Shown in pieces: positions 1 through 13,957 of a stretch of 64,000 nt of DNA. The stretch is from contig CM063253.1 in NCBI GenBank assembly GCA_032158295.1, positions 4,743,001-4,807,000 of the forward strand. The letters are read 5' to 3'. Origin of the DNA: Pycnopodia helianthoides (lineage: Eukaryota > Echinodermata > Asteroidea > Forcipulatida > Asteriidae). A program made the translations under genes and the position numbers. The notes below the pieces were generated by a model. It saw only the letters and a program-made list of their open reading frames with translations. It made no database searches and had not been told where the DNA came from. Positions within the stretch are counted from its first letter, which is position 1; every line of letters starts with the position of its first letter.

Positions 1-1140
1 TGTACTAGTGTAACGATGGCAGGCAAGCGGGAAGCGTGTGTTGTTTTTTTATGCCATCATTCATATTCATTAGCCCAGGCATCTGACTATGTCCATTGTT
101 TATGGCAATGGCTGAACTTGTGTCTCAAAAAACACAACCTTTACTTCAGAATTCATCCCCAAACTAATTATTACTAATTAGCTGCAAATTTCTTTCGTCT
201 GCCAGCATTTCCTGTTTCTTGCATTCATTTACAGTCATATTTGCAATTTAGGCAGGAAGTTTACAGAATGTTAGTAAAAACCTGTGAAGGTCATCCTAGT
301 TGTGCATTGATGAAGGTCTGATCTTTGAATAATGGGCATTTTGACAAACATGTAAATTAACATAATAGAGTTGAGTGCAATAGTATTGTTAGTCGTAGGC
401 CAAGGGTATATTCGCAAAGAACAAGAGTATTTTTGTCAATATATTATATGTTCGAGCGAACAGCTCTCGGCGATCAAAATCCAAAGGTTATTTGTTTGAA
501 GAATAAAACATAATAAACAATAAGGGGAAAGTAACATTATCAGGTCCTTGATCTTTGGAATATTAAAAAAATAACTGAATAATTAATATGCAAGGCATTC
601 CTAAGTAACTTCTCATCTGCAATCATACTAAAAGTACTATGTGTCTTGTTATGTTTAGAATCTCTGTAGGGAGTGTAATGATCTTTAGAAAGAAACTGCA
701 TTGAAAATTGATATTATAATTACACTGTTCCAAAAAAATTATTTTCACAGATTTTTTTTTGTATTTCATGTTTTTGTTCAGAAAAAAAAGAAGTTTCTAA
801 ATCAGTATAATCTTTGAATTTTACACATTTAAAAAATGTAAAAATAATTTAACACACAAAAAAAGCTGCTCAAATGATAAGTTGAGAAGTCTTTTATATT
901 GAAAAATATTAACTGAAAAGCTAAATTGATTCTTGTCCTCTCTACATAGTTGCTTAGAAAATTTACTTCTAAGAATGTTCGTCTGAGTGTTTATCTAGGA
1001 TGACTGTAAATCAAAATGAACTAATAATCAAAAATATTAAAATATCTAAATTTTCACCTTTCTTACATCCCTGTCTGTGGACACACCAATATTCAACTCA
1101 ATTAGACTTGTACTTCTATAGATCTATATTAAACTTTAAA
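1..1140. other. AT-rich non-coding, nothing recognised
   Basis: AT-rich sequence with no convincing open frame, repeat or RNA gene. It lies upstream of the first candidate coding exon, so it may be promoter-distal or 5' intron sequence. Confidence 0.5.
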
Positions 1141-1156
1141 AAGTGCACCTTTAATG

Positions 1157-1184
1157 TGACGTCATGTGACACATGATGACGTCA
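1157..1184. promoter_or_regulatory. Two CRE-like sites (TGACGTCA)
   Basis: Two perfect TGACGTCA octamers lie at 1157-1164 and 1177-1184 inside an imperfect inverted repeat. This octamer is the consensus binding site of CREB/ATF bZIP factors. The pair sits about 540 bp upstream of the ATG at 1722, a plausible promoter-proximal position. It could instead be part of a dispersed repeat, because related 'gatgtcacaggtcaca' text occurs in the repeat at 37630 and 54950. Confidence 0.35.
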
Positions 1185-1199
1185 TGATGACAACAATTT

Positions 1200-1686
1200 T
1201 TGAGACACAACCACGGTCTATGTGCTTGAGCAGCCTTTATTTGCAATGTCAAAGCCAAATTTGTTTTTAAAATACAACAGATTTGAGATGCAATAGATGC
1301 CTGGTTGCTGTCTGAAATGCCGTACAAAATGTACATTGAAGAACCAGCTATCAAAATGATAACAAGCAGTTTACCAAAATCTGTGAAATCATAACAAAAC
1401 ATGGCAATGAGACTGAAATTGTCTCAGACATAAGCATGCATTGAGGAGTGAATGGTCTGTGACATTTGTACATTCTCAACCTCTAGGCTGTATGCAGCAT
1501 ACAGTGTGCACAGACCAAAATGTTTCACTATAAAATACTTTCAAATGTTTTACATTGTATCAACTAATAGTAATACTATGTACTACTGTACTAAAAACAA
1601 GTAGCAGTAAAACAAGGGCAGCAAACCATTTCCTTTATATACCATGTTTTTCAACAAGTATTTTGTGTGTGCTCTTCAGTTATTTT
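1200..1686. other. Possible 5' flank or UTR, nothing specific
   Basis: No RNA gene or clear promoter element beyond the CRE pair. It ends in a pyrimidine-containing stretch and TTTTAG at about 1687, which could be a splice acceptor for the exon that carries the ATG at 1722. Confidence 0.3.
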
Positions 1687-1721
1687 AGGGTAGCAAGTGC
1701 CTTTACCCACCACCTTTAAAG

Positions 1722-2103
1722 ATGAGTGGTTCTGGGAAAAGCCTTAGTGCCTCACTGTCCCTTGAGGAGCTCAGTGTGGATATGAACCAGCCAGCAAGAA
1801 GAACTGGACAGCCCTCAACAAGCTCTTTCCATTCCAGCCCCGGACCAAGCTCCCAACAGAGCACCAGGATCATCTACGATGGATCCAACAACACCATACC
1901 AAGAACTAAGAAATCCGGCGGTTCATCTGGGGGAGGGGGAAGTCCCGGACGGACCTCCAGGGCCTCCCTGAGGAAGACGGTATCCTCTCCCATTGGACCA
2001 TTCCATGGAAATGATGTAGTCGGTGCGAGACTAGCCAACTCAACGGGATTGGAGATACAGAGAGTCAGCCATCATGTGATTGATGTCAACGAATCAGATT
2101 CCG
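1722..2103 (+). CDS. Candidate alternative first coding exon 1, protein not recognised
   Basis: This exon encodes about 127 residues, from MSGSGKSLSA to VNESDS, plus one extra base. It ends at a strong donor, G|GTAAGT, with the GT at 2104, so the intron is phase 1. The start is supported by AAG before the ATG (A at -3) and an in-frame TAG about 35 bases upstream, next to a possible acceptor (TTTTAG). The product is rich in Ser, Gly, Pro and Asn, with a basic Ser/Arg segment (SRASLRK, around residues 81-87) that resembles kinase sites. It has no signal peptide and no membrane segment. Codon use and GC are clearly higher than in the surrounding intron-like DNA, which supports real coding. It looks like the disordered N-terminus of an intracellular signalling or scaffold protein. 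I cannot name the family. The rest of the gene would lie downstream, beyond this window. Confidence 0.65.
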
Positions 2104-5100
2104 GTAAGTGTTGAACTTTGTCAGGTTCTGGGCCAAGTTTTGAAATTATGCCAACTATTTTGGTACTTTTACTTAGTTATAGACCTATGCATGCCTGCTG
2201 CTGGAACATGTAGGGTGGGGTGGGGGGGGGGGGTTGACTTGAACATACTCTTCCTAGATTCCAGTGCTTTGCTTACTCACTTGTTACATCTTGTAACCTT
2301 GGGCAGCCTGACCCTGGCTTGGGGCTACACCAGGGCTACTTGGCCTAGATTTGTCTATGACAATAGGGCCTAAATGATATTAAAAAATGTTCAGTATGAA
2401 ATCTACAGTAAAATCTATGAATAAATGTAGCTTTAATAGAAAAAAAAGGTGAATGCCCCTTGTATTGGATTGCTGGTGGGTTGCACAATGAACAACCCAT
2501 GCATAAATAAAATGTAATTACTTTTGCCCTTTAACTTGTTTAAGATCCAAACCCCTGTTGTCAGTCTCATAAAAACTGCAGAGAGCGTCAAATGTTGTTT
2601 TCATGAGTTGTGTTACTGACATCAACTCTCACTTAATTTAAATGGGAACTGATGTTTTAAACTATGTACTATATCATTCCTGTCTGATTCACAAAATGTG
2701 ATAATGTTTTTATTCTAAATTTACTTTTACAAGTTTGTCATATAAGTTCAATGCCCTTTAATTATTGACAGCCAGGAAAATCAACATCATTCACCGATGT
2801 TCCTTTTTTTTATCACAAAATGTGTGGGCTGAACAATCTATGCACATTTTAAAGTTCAGATTGGAAAATATAAAATACATATATTTTACATTTCTCCCTC
2901 CATTGGTTGGTTTTGCAACTGCAATATCAAATGATAAAATTTCCTAAGACCCTGACTGAAGGGAAATTATCCTCATAGAATAAATGATTGGAAAGAGAGG
3001 GGAGAGCCAGCAAGGCATTGACAATACTGAATGCACACCCTTAAATAAATGTCACCTGCATCTGCTTAATGTGGAAGATTTCCCTAGACAGGTATTTTTA
3101 GCCCAATTTCCAGCCAACCCCTGAATCAAGGGGTTATTGTTTTTCTGAATGGACAGGTGAACTCTCACACTAGGAGGCACACGTTTACTCAAAAATTGAT
3201 TTTAATGAATGAAGGCGAACAGGTTGGCCCAATCAGTGTTCCTCCCTGCACTGTATAAACTCAATAAATATCTGCATTGCCTCAAGGCTACGTAGAAGCT
3301 GTTTCCTTCTGGACAGCGTCTTGGCTCACAGTTCTGTTCTCGCTTCAGCACACGCTGTTGCATGCTTGAGTAGGTTGTGGAAATCTGTCATTCATTCATC
3401 CATCCTTACTCGGTATTGATCTGTAGTTCCTCGTTCAAACGGCAGGGACATGTACGCGCTTTGTGCTACGTGTCTGCCGTAATAATGTCATGCAGCGTGT
3501 ACCATGTAATGTGTACCATATAGTGTTGCTGCGGAGCGCCACATATAAAATCTCTGTTATTGATCATTGCAGTTTCACACTGGTCAGTCAATGCCTGACT
3601 TTGTATTTGGCAAATTGTCATCGTAATTGTTACCAACAATTATAAGCAATCAAATTATTTGAAACATCCAGGCATGGAAGCAGCACATTGCATGTTTGTA
3701 AATTAAAGATGCCAACTTGATTCATACAACTTGGACACTATCTTCTAATGTTTTTACTTGTGTACATTAGAAGCCGTAGTCCATACCCTGCATGTCGATT
3801 AAAATACTTTTTTTTAAAAACAGATTTTAGCAAAAGTAGCTTGAAATCTGTAATGTGTATTTGTATGTCACGCAATTGATCAGTTAACCTTAAATATTTT
3901 AGTGTAGAGAATCTATCATCTATCGCCCATATGTTATCTTTTGAAATTCCTAAAGGATCTTCAAGATGTTCTAAAACTTTTTTAGCAAATTGACATTAAG
4001 CTTGAATTGGGTGAATACTGAAATAACAAGCTTATACCTTGGAAAACAGAGGACTAGAAAGAAGTGCACTGTACACATCTTAAAACCAACAATGCATCTC
4101 ACATCGTCAGATATTTCAAATGCTCTACAAATATCCTAGGTACTAAGATTAAAGTCTCTCTACACAAGCCCATTATTCATCGTTTCTTCAGTCTAGACAA
4201 TTTTATTATGTGGGTGTTCCAATGCTTTCTCTAACATAAACAAGTCACCTTTTCCTCCTCTTTTAAAAAACAAACATGTTACTTAATTTTGTTATGCCAC
4301 TAATAAATTAGCATTTACAAAGCATTACAGTGGGTTTGAACTGCGCTTGTTTTCAATTTCATTGTCCAAGTGTATTTTTAGCTTGTTGGTTTTTCCTGAA
4401 AGTAACTTACTGAGGTGGAGGATGTCTCGAAATGCCAAAGTGCATGAAGTAAACAAAAAAATTTAGGGGCCTTTTCTGTAAATAATACATTGCCTTTAGT
4501 TAACAGGGAATAACATTTTGATTTCTGAACGATATTTTGATGCACAACCCTTTAAAAAAGTACAATAAAAACTTCCATCAAAAGCCCTTCAAAACAAATC
4601 AATCCTCCCTACAACTTCAAATACAGCAACAAAGGTACACCAAAAAGTAACATAAAAATACCTGAATTCATTACGCAAGAACAAACTAATCTTTTATTAC
4701 CAAAACTATTGCTTAATGTATTCACTTTCAAGAGCTGTAAGAGGTTACTAGTTTCAAAAAGGTTTTTTTTTAGGCTAGTGGCAACATTTTTGCTTCAAAT
4801 TATGCAAGCTTAAATCAGCTGGTTATGAAATTGCCCCGATTTGAATTTCTCTGCCCTGTGTTTTATTTCTGCAAGTGAGCATTCAATTTTATGCTCCTAG
4901 CAGTGGGGACACAGGTGGATAAAGCCTACAGGTATCCATTTTATTCTCATTGAAGAATGGAGTAAATTAAATCAATTTCTCCTTCCATACTAACTTAATA
5001 TTGTGCCTCTCCGTGTGCACGGTTAAAAGGAAAGGTACATACTTGTGTACGTCATTAAAGAAACATCAATGCAGAATTAACATACTGTTATTGGAAGCTC

Positions 5101-5567
5101 TTTTGATGTAAAAATGGTACAGCCATAATTGTCAGAATTGTTTTTCTTTCTCCTGTAATTATGTCAGAAAATATGAATTGGAATATGCGAAAACTATAAA
5201 AAAGGAAGAGATTTCATTACAAAAAAGGAAAAATAATGCAAATTAAGCCTGGAATGCAGTAATTGCCCAATGGAACGCAGTAATTGTTAAAGTGTAGTAC
5301 ATCAAAACATAAACTTGCTTCAAAATATTAAGCACAGTTCACCTACAGGACAAGGTTTGCGGCAAATTTATGATTCAAAACTTGCTCAAGATTGCTCTTC
5401 ACAGTTGGCATATTTATGGTAATCAAATTAGCCAAATTACTAAAAGAAATTACACTTTATGTACTTTATCATTAGCTGAATGATCAATTCTTTGATGTTA
5501 TGCATGGGGAATTATTATGTATGTTGTTCACAATGTTTGCCCTTGCTCTGAGTCTTGATATGGTACT
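2104..5567. other. Intron-like sequence after exon 1
   Basis: No coding frame, RNA gene or recognised repeat. A run of G interrupts it at about 2219-2230. Base composition is AT-rich, typical of a long intron. Confidence 0.5.
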
Positions 5568-5571
5568 TTAA

Positions 5572-5973
5572 GGTAGGGTCATAATGGTGACCCAACAAGA
5601 AGTCATGTAAATTTTATCCGAAAGCCTATTTGTTATAAAGATGGTAATGGTAGTAAGTGCCCCTGTGGATTAGAAATCAATGAAAGTATGCTGACAACTT
5701 TGAATCTCCAAAGTTCGCCTGCAGGCGACTTTTGGAAATTTCTGTGGTGCCCGTTTGAATGCTGCCCTCAATACGGCCAGAGATGCGGTTGGTACCCACT
5801 GTCACCTCGCTAAGCGAGGATGGAATGGATGTTCCTGATGAAAATATTGTGACAATTTTTTGCTGTTTTTTGCTATTCAACAAGTAGGTACTTTAAACCC
5901 TATTCAGCATAAACTTTCACAGGTGGCTTTCTTGATCATTTTGCCTATATAAATAAACAATATACGCTGACCT
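5572..5973. mobile_element. TTAA-flanked MITE-like element, family 5, copy a
   Basis: A 402-bp block bounded by TTAA (5568-5571 and 5974-5977) with ends AGG...CCT. It shares many segments with 47079-47476 and 58567-58920 (a 'tctgaaagcct...ttat' block, then 'gtaagt/gcat', then 'aaatcaatgaaa'). The centre (5707-5736) is a 30-bp near-perfect palindrome, and a second hairpin CCTCGC-taa-GCGAGG lies to its right. There is no transposase frame, so it is a non-autonomous element. Confidence 0.7.
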
Positions 5974-5977
5974 TTAA

Positions 5978-8900
5978 AGAAAAGCAAACTTCTTCCTTCC
6001 AAGGCTTATTTCAAATCATACTTTTCACGTAATCAGTTTGGCTAACAATTGTGATTTGGAGGACAGGAATGTGCAATATGTGCACACACACCAAGATGTA
6101 GGGAATGACTATAGTCTGTTTTTTAAGTGGAATGTGACATTTACAATACTAGGTTGTTCACCGAGATTAGAGACATTAGATTTATGTGATGAATGAACCT
6201 TTTCAAGCACAATGAGCGCAGTTGGTGCTATTCAATGGGTTAAGTGCGATCGTACATGAAAGCTAAATGCCATTCAATAAATCTTAATCACGGGGATGCT
6301 TGTTGAAAAGGGAGATGGGTAAAGATCCATTGTACCAGCTCAAACAACTGAGTGCACTGCGTAAATGGGAATTTATCATGCCTTCCCGGGCAGTTTTCAG
6401 CTTCTGAACGGCAGGGCGTTCCACGGGGAGCGACTAAAAGCAGGAGAACCATGTACAGCATGAATTTAAAGTATAAACAGTGATTTTATTAGCGCTACCC
6501 TTAAAGCTGTTTCAATAGGTCAGGGGAATATCAAAACCCACTGCTTCTTGGAGATCTCAGAAGGATTCAGTGACATTCAAAAGTGTGAATAAAAACGGCA
6601 AAGAAAACAAACCCCCTTTCCCCAATAATTGGTGTGACATTTAGTACAGTACAGTTACTCACTTTAGCTAGGATTTCTTTCCCCTTTAAAAAGACTAAAA
6701 GCGTGAAGCAAATCTTGTAAACACAAATCTCGTGAATCACTTGTATGTGACTCACTGAAGTTATCTAGATTGGTTTGACTGATACATTTGTAATTCATAA
6801 TGGCAGACCAGATTCGAGGGAACCGTCGCCTTCATCATCCCTGGCTGATTGCAAATAAATATTCAAATCGTTCAGAATCTCGATCCGTCTGAAACATCCA
6901 AGTTATTTACAGGGAGACTCCACTTTTCCCCCAGTCAAGCAACCTCTTAACAGATTGAATTGTCTGAGATAATGTATCAGTCTTATTGATCAACAGACAA
7001 GCGTGCAACTATAGTAAAGAGATAGACGTGGACCCTGTGGACATTGGGCTTTTGTTGAGGGGAAGATGATCTCATATTCTTGTCGTTGCAAAAAAAGTGA
7101 ATTACGCTTGTGTTGTGGTCGCTTATTGTTGGTGTTTGCGGAGGTTGTTGTTCGAGCTTGATGAGTGCGACTCTGGGGATTTTCTTGAAATGAATTGCAA
7201 TTGATATAAATAAGTGAATCAACTAATCAATCAATCAAGTCAAACACATCTCTGCAGAAAACAATGTCATCATCTTAACCCCCTGCAGATCATCTGGTTA
7301 TATAAAGAAGTAAAATCATTCTCTCACACGTAGTATCTTTCCGGGTGGAGGGCAGCAACTATTGTGGAGTGACTTCTTTTTGACAGTAATCTGAGCTTAT
7401 ACTGTAAACAAGCTTTGATTTATGTCAGCTCACACCAAAAGATCGTGGGCTCATAGTCCACAAAATTCTACTCTCTTCTCATGCTGACTGCACACTGCCG
7501 GATGTGACCTCCTCACTGTGAGGTGATTTAAGTGTGTGTTGAACTGATTTTGTCAAACAGATCACTAAAATTTGGTAGGTTCCCTTAGCTGAGGGCACTT
7601 GCACTATCTAAAATGTCACCCCCCCCCCCATTTAAGGGAGGAGATTTTTAGTGAGTGTAACATCTAAGGGATGTAGATATCACTAAGGTTTGCTGAAGCT
7701 CAATAAAGCCTCGCACTCTGTCAGTATTTTCATCATATTTCATTATGTGTTGACATTGAGAGGTCGTTATCTGTACAATTTTATTATCACGTTGTATCGA
7801 CATCCATGTCTAGTCACAATGCATACATTGTACAGGTTTTAATGTTTTGGTTTGAACGTGTCGTCATAGTAACTAGTATTTTCCCATAAAAGGTTTCCAG
7901 CTCAATTGAAAAACGTGCATGATGTGAGCAGCGTGGATGGTGTACTGGCAAAAGGGATGCTCGTCTCTCCAGGTTTAAACCTGTAACCATGGTAACCTCT
8001 TCCTTGGGTTTTCAGCCTTTCGATAAATAAATTACACCTACCTAGACTCGAAATATGTTTCTGCCTGCCTCTTTCAAATAATTGCACAGGAATTTGAGTA
8101 AATTTACACAAGGCATTCTGTTGTTAGGACATGTAGTTTGTGTTTACAGAGTGGTCTCATTCTATCGAAGGGACGAATAAATAAATGTCTCGAGACGTGG
8201 TAAACATAGCGGAATTCAATGCAAATAGAAACCTCATCTCCAAGTCAGTTGCTCGCCCTTGACTGATATGATGCTAATGACCTAGAATACAGCCCTCCAG
8301 ATTATTATTTTTTCGCCATAGAGGAGGAGGATCCAGCAAGATCCCAAATGAAAACCGAACCATCGGATCAAATTACAGCAGATTTGCTATGATTTTTTTC
8401 ATCAGGGCATGACTCGCTAGAGAAGATTCTCTGAAAGAATACATAGGGTTTCCCCCCTTGTCAGTCTGTGCCAGGCTGTTAACAAGTTGGACCTGTCATG
8501 TCAATTGACGGAGGGGTATTTCAGTGCTATAGTACAGTAACGTGAGGCTTCTCTCCTAAGCATGGGAAATACTCTGCACTGATTACTTAAGAGCCTTCCG
8601 TACCACTGTACGTAATACCTTATTTGAAAACGCTCTGTCGCCATAGTTACTTGATAGGTTAAAATAGCCATTACAGTCTGTTGATGGATGTATATGCAGA
8701 CATCAGTTGATTGATCTTAATGTCGCCAGGTTTTTTTCTTTTAGCTAAACATGGTATGAGTTTGAGAATATTCTTTATATTTTTAATGCTGATAAGTTTT
8801 GGGGAAAAAAATTGCTTATAAACATCACTGCATAATTATGGTATTCTTTTAATATGTGTATAAACTGCTCAATTGTTTGCCCATAAAGTTCTGTAAGTAA

Positions 8901-11900
8901 TTTTCAGAACATCCAAGGCCGTGTAAGAAATATTTGTTGGAACCCCAGTAAAGATGGTCCAGCTGTAACATACATTTTTTAAATGACACAAAAGTTCCAA
9001 ATAAATAGGCAAATTTTGCACAATTATTATAAAAGATTCAACTTAAGGAAGTTGTTCATATTTCCAGGCTTAATATCTGAAAAGCACTTCAACCAATGCA
9101 AGGGGGAAACAGGTGTCAGTAGAGCAAGGCCTTTAAGTAACCATGTAAACAACCCAAGCTCAAGACAGTATTTTTTATGCGATCATTATGCATGATGTTC
9201 TATTTCGGAGCCCTTGCACCCCAGCACCGACCCCAATAAAAAAATCCTGTCCCTCCCGTACTTGGGAAAGTTTAGTTAACATACCCATCCAATTACGTTG
9301 CTATTCAACGTAAACTTCCTGATCAACTGTTTCCTCTCTAATTAAGAGCAATCCTTGTGTTTATATTAACTCCCAAATAAATGCACCTCATGCAACAATA
9401 AACATTCATGTACTACTGATGACAAGACAGATAGACTGACGAGAGAAAAAAAAGCCGATGACTAGTGTAAGCAAGCATGCCAAATCGGTTTGTTCCTTGC
9501 ACTGATGAAATAATCAAATAAGAAACTCAGACCGGATTCCTATTCATTCCCTAGCACACCTGCTTCCATGTGTTCAAATTAGAATACAAAATTCCCCTTT
9601 CAACACTTGAAGAAAAAAGAAAAGAAAATGCCCCCCTTTACACATTCCAGGGGGATTTCCTGTACATTCTCCCTGCCCCCCCCCCCATGTGCAACTTGCC
9701 TGATTAATATTTGCCAAGGGTTTAGAAGGGGGGGAATCTTCGCTTTCTCTCCAACGAGAACCCATGATTCATTATCTAGTGCCAGGGGTGTCGTCTTCTG
9801 AAGAACCACATAATAAAAGATCGTTGAGTGAACTTTTTTGTTGTGCGCGTCGGATGAATTGTCAGTTACGTTAAAGCGATTGTTGAGTAGGGAACTGTCC
9901 CCGGGCTGTTGAAGTTGGTCTTACGACGGTGCATGTTCGGAAGCAAAAAGTGTGTCCTTACACTCTGTACTCAACATTGCTCTTTGTATATATTTTTTTG
10001 TTGTCCATTTGAATCACAAAGAGATTGTGCTCGCTGTACATCTCCTGCTCTGTAAGTTTTTTTTTTGTATGCATCCAATTTTACAAGTAGGTCATCGGGA
10101 AACCTGTAGAGACTATAGTAGTAGTTTGGGGAAAAAATGAAGATGGTCATGTTCTGACTGACAAGGTATTCTTTGTGTTCTCGATTACTAAAAAAACTAA
10201 GATTCTACTCTTAAAAAACACTCCTGTTGCTTTAAAAAAAATTTAAATGATTTTGATTCCTGTTTTTAAAACAGGGGATCATTTGACTGTTTAAAAATAA
10301 TATGTTAAAGTAGATTTTGATTTCTTAATATTCCTGTTTTATACTGTGCACTTGAAAACTCAAAAATACAATATCTGGCAACTTTCAATATGAATTTGGT
10401 AACAGGCTGATCCTGCAATAAGATTACTTCATGAATACTAAATGTAATGCTTTATTACTGATGCAATACTTGGTTCAGAATCTTGATTGTTTATCAGTAG
10501 ACTAACACCTCATCCATAATTTATTTGCCATACATGACTTTTGTGTTCAGAGGAGAAATGCATGCAAATATTTGAGCAACTCACAGATCCGCCGTAAAAA
10601 ATTATCTTATCCCAACAGGCTTTTGCCTGACTGTGCATTTATATTACCAAATGACTCCTCGCGCCCCCTCTTGTGCTTTCTGGTACTCCATAATGGACCG
10701 CATACTCACTGATGAATTGCGAATCCAGCAAATTGTCCACGGTGCGGCTATGATTATGAAGTAGCCGAATGCAGTTTAAATTGAGCCCCTACTCACACGC
10801 ACATGCTAGGATGTCAAAAGCTGCCCGGCATGTGACATTGATTGCTTGTTAAACAATTTGACAGCATTTGAAGTGGTACGTGTCTACTTGTGATTAGATG
10901 AATTATTCATATTTATTAAAAACAATATTTAAAAATCCTCAATTGATTTTATGGGAAATTGTAAGTAGGAAACTCTTCAGACTGTGTCACTGTCAGACGA
11001 TGTTCCGGTATTACCTGTTTACTAGCGTAGAATTAAATAACCAATGTTCTTCACCGATTTCACTTTACTGTGATGATTTGAGGTCCTGATTTTCATCGCA
11101 GTGAATGGGCAAGGCAGCTTTTATTTGGACCACAGGGTCATTCATGTACAAGGATGGGAATTTTAAGGCGCACTTTTAAATTAGAATATGGTGAAAGGCA
11201 TGGAGGTAATTGCCTATATAAAATGCTGCACCTGGTATGGGTGCATTTCAATGTACTTTGAAATTCAATAGGCTCATGGGAGCGAGTTTTACCGTCAAGG
11301 AAACAAGAATATATGTGCTACTTAAGTTTATAGAGCCAGTTCTAAATTTTTAGTCACAGTTCAGTCTTTAAAATCCTGTTTCGTTTGTCCCTCATCTTAA
11401 AAAATATGGGGATTACTAGTGAAAGATGGGTTTCGTTCACAGGTTTAATTACCACATGGGCACTTGTGGAATAGTGATTGAGATGAGAACCGCAAACACA
11501 CTCTGCGCAAACATGTAAAGGGTACCAGCCTTAAGTTTCAGCCCAAATTCAATTAGTGGAGGTGGAGATCCATACATCTTTCTTTTTTTTTCTTTTTTTT
11601 CTAGGCCAAAGAAGTGCTGCGCAGGGACTTAGTCTAAATTTGCGATAACCTTTCAGTTGAGGGGGCTGTAAAAGAGTGTAAATCTATGAAGCAGATACTT
11701 CACCATTGCAGTGCCATCGGCACTTCTGTGGATGATGACACATGCATACGTCTAGGCGTCCATCTTCCATTGACTACAATGGTATTTTATATTTTGTTAT
11801 ATATTCTGGTCTCTGAATATTTCTAGTAATTTGGATGCACTGCACAGCGATCGATACATGTTGTGCTTTAAAACATTAGTGTCTGTACATCCGCGCTAGG

Positions 11901-13568
11901 TTACAGATACTATAGATGGTACATGAATAAGTACATTTATTTCCAAATCAATAAATTGTATCAAGTTTTGCCAATCTGATCTCAAGATTTTAGCAATGTT
12001 GTCCTTGAATGTTTCTGGTGCGATTGTGTTCTTGGTTGTCACGAGGAATTTTGCTGTTGAAAATGATGGGTTTTTTGTCCAAAAAATAGAATTTTGAACC
12101 CGTTTTGTCAGTGCAACATTTGTTGTTCTCCTCTTTAATACAGAGGTTCTGCTCTGTATAACAATGACATATCATTTGCTTTAGTGAGATGTAATTAATC
12201 CTTATTCATCCCTGTCACATAAAGGCTCGTTAGCATACTTTAGGTTTCCATAGAAACACAACATACTACAAAGACTTGTAGTTTTTTTTCCCTTTGTCAG
12301 ATTCTTGTAACATTTTTTTAATATGATATTTTTTTTCATGTTTAATTTTATCAATTTGATCAGATTTCAGAGAGGGATGCATGTGACTGAAAGCTGAGAC
12401 AATTCATGTTAGCGTATTTATGTTTTTAATCTCAACAACAGAGGGCTCACTGTTAGCAGAGAAATTGAATAGAATATTGCTTTTCAAGTTAACTTTGGCA
12501 TAAAACCAGAAAGAATTGGATAAAAATACATATTCCGACCAGGAAGAAATTTGATCAAATCGTTCTTCGATCTTTGTTTTTACCAAGCGAGATCGACTCT
12601 GCCAATTTTTATAGGTCACATAAATTTACGCTGTTCCGGATTTCATCAAAATATTTGATCTGAAAAAGTGTGTGAAAAGCTGCGATAATGCCTGCGATAA
12701 ACATCAGGCTGACCCCCAGTGGCCATGTAATAATGCTTGAGACTTCCCCAATCTAGGACAGTACGCGCGAGCTCCTCCAGTTCAAGTAGGCCTACATGTA
12801 CCCCAAGTCCTGATTCATGGAATAATGTATACAAATGTGGGTCAAGAATGGAACTCGAGTATAAAATGATAATACTTGAAAAAGCCTCAAGTGTTTCGTT
12901 TGTATAAAAATGTGTGTCCTATGTGATTCACTTGAAAAGTAGCTAACTATGAATTTGAGCGGGGGGGGGGGGGGGGGGGGACGAGGAGTTGGATTGATTT
13001 GTGTGTTCTTTTTTAATTTAACTATGAATTAAACTGAATTGGAATTAAGAGGTAATTTTTCCTCATCAAAAAGAGATCAGGACACTGTAATCCTGTGGAG
13101 GTTAAAAATAGTAATGGCAGTTATCAAAGATGAGGTGTTTGGGGAGAGATAAATACTTAATAATTTTGCATTCATTCTTGTGCGCCTTTTATGCAAGAGA
13201 TTTGTGCTTGACTTGTAAATTAATATGCCTTTGTTCGGTGTCAAAGACAAAACAAACGAAAATTGCTCATCATTAGTCACAGAAAGTTGAAGTGTCTGGC
13301 ACTTTTGTTGTCGCTTGTACCATCTGGGAAGACAGTTGTTGACTTTAAACAAGGTACTTCACAATGTGGGTAGCAGTGGATGGGTGCAACTAGTGTAGTC
13401 CAATTGAAAATTTATTTTCACATGCAATTTACAAAGTATTAAAGTAAGTACCTAATTATAAACTAACAGCAACAGTTATAGTAATGCATGGATGCAAGGT
13501 CTGGGATAAGCTAAGGCTTAGCTTGCTTTGAATATGATGTAAAAATATATATATTATCAAATACAAAA
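5978..13568. other. Long non-coding interval, few repeats
   Basis: About 7.6 kb with no credible coding frame or RNA gene. It contains scattered homopolymers (C run at 7619, a 20-base G run at 12961-12980). One less AT-rich block at 8190-8400 carries an octamer-like ATGCAAAT and could be a conserved regulatory element, but I cannot test this. It would be intron if exons 1 and 2 belong to one gene. Confidence 0.5.
12961..12980. repeat. Poly-G run, 20 bases
   Basis: Twenty consecutive G residues followed by ACGAGG. Such runs can fold as G-quadruplexes and are prone to slippage and sequencing error, so the exact length is uncertain. Confidence 0.9.
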
Positions 13569-13957
13569 ACAATTTGGGGTAGAACAAAGAAAAATTTACC
13601 TGAGCGGAATTTTAACCAACGACCTCTGGATTAACATGCAGGCGCTCTACCAACTGAGCTATCTAGCCCTATGTAGCCCTATTTTGTCAATATATTTGTT
13701 TAAATTAAAAAGTCGCATCTCCTTAAGGTGATCCCCTGGCTGCCGCTTCCCAGGTTGTATCATAAACTTTGGTGTGATCCCTGGCTACACCGCAGTTAAC
13801 GGTTGTATGGCTTCTGACTTGCACCCCAAATCAAAGATATTGACAAAATAGGGAGATTGCCAACATAGCTCAGTTTATAGCGCTGGCACGTTAATCCGGA
13901 GGTCAGTGGTTCAAATCCCACTCTAGTAAGTTTGTCTTTGTTCAATCCTAAATTATT
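13569..13957. mobile_element. Foldback element with two head-to-head tRNA-like arms
   Basis: The left arm (13569-13694) and right arm (13833-13957) are reverse complements of each other at roughly 75-80 percent. Each arm holds a tRNA-like sequence: minus strand at about 13590-13675 and plus strand at 13862-13935. Both show an A box (TAGCTCAGTT...) and a B box (GGTTCAAATCCC on the right arm, decayed on the left). The inner ends are CTATTTTGTCAATAT and its complement. The loop (13695-13832) is unrelated to tRNA. The acceptor stems do not pair, so these are tRNA-derived repeat parts and not tRNA genes. Confidence 0.75.
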
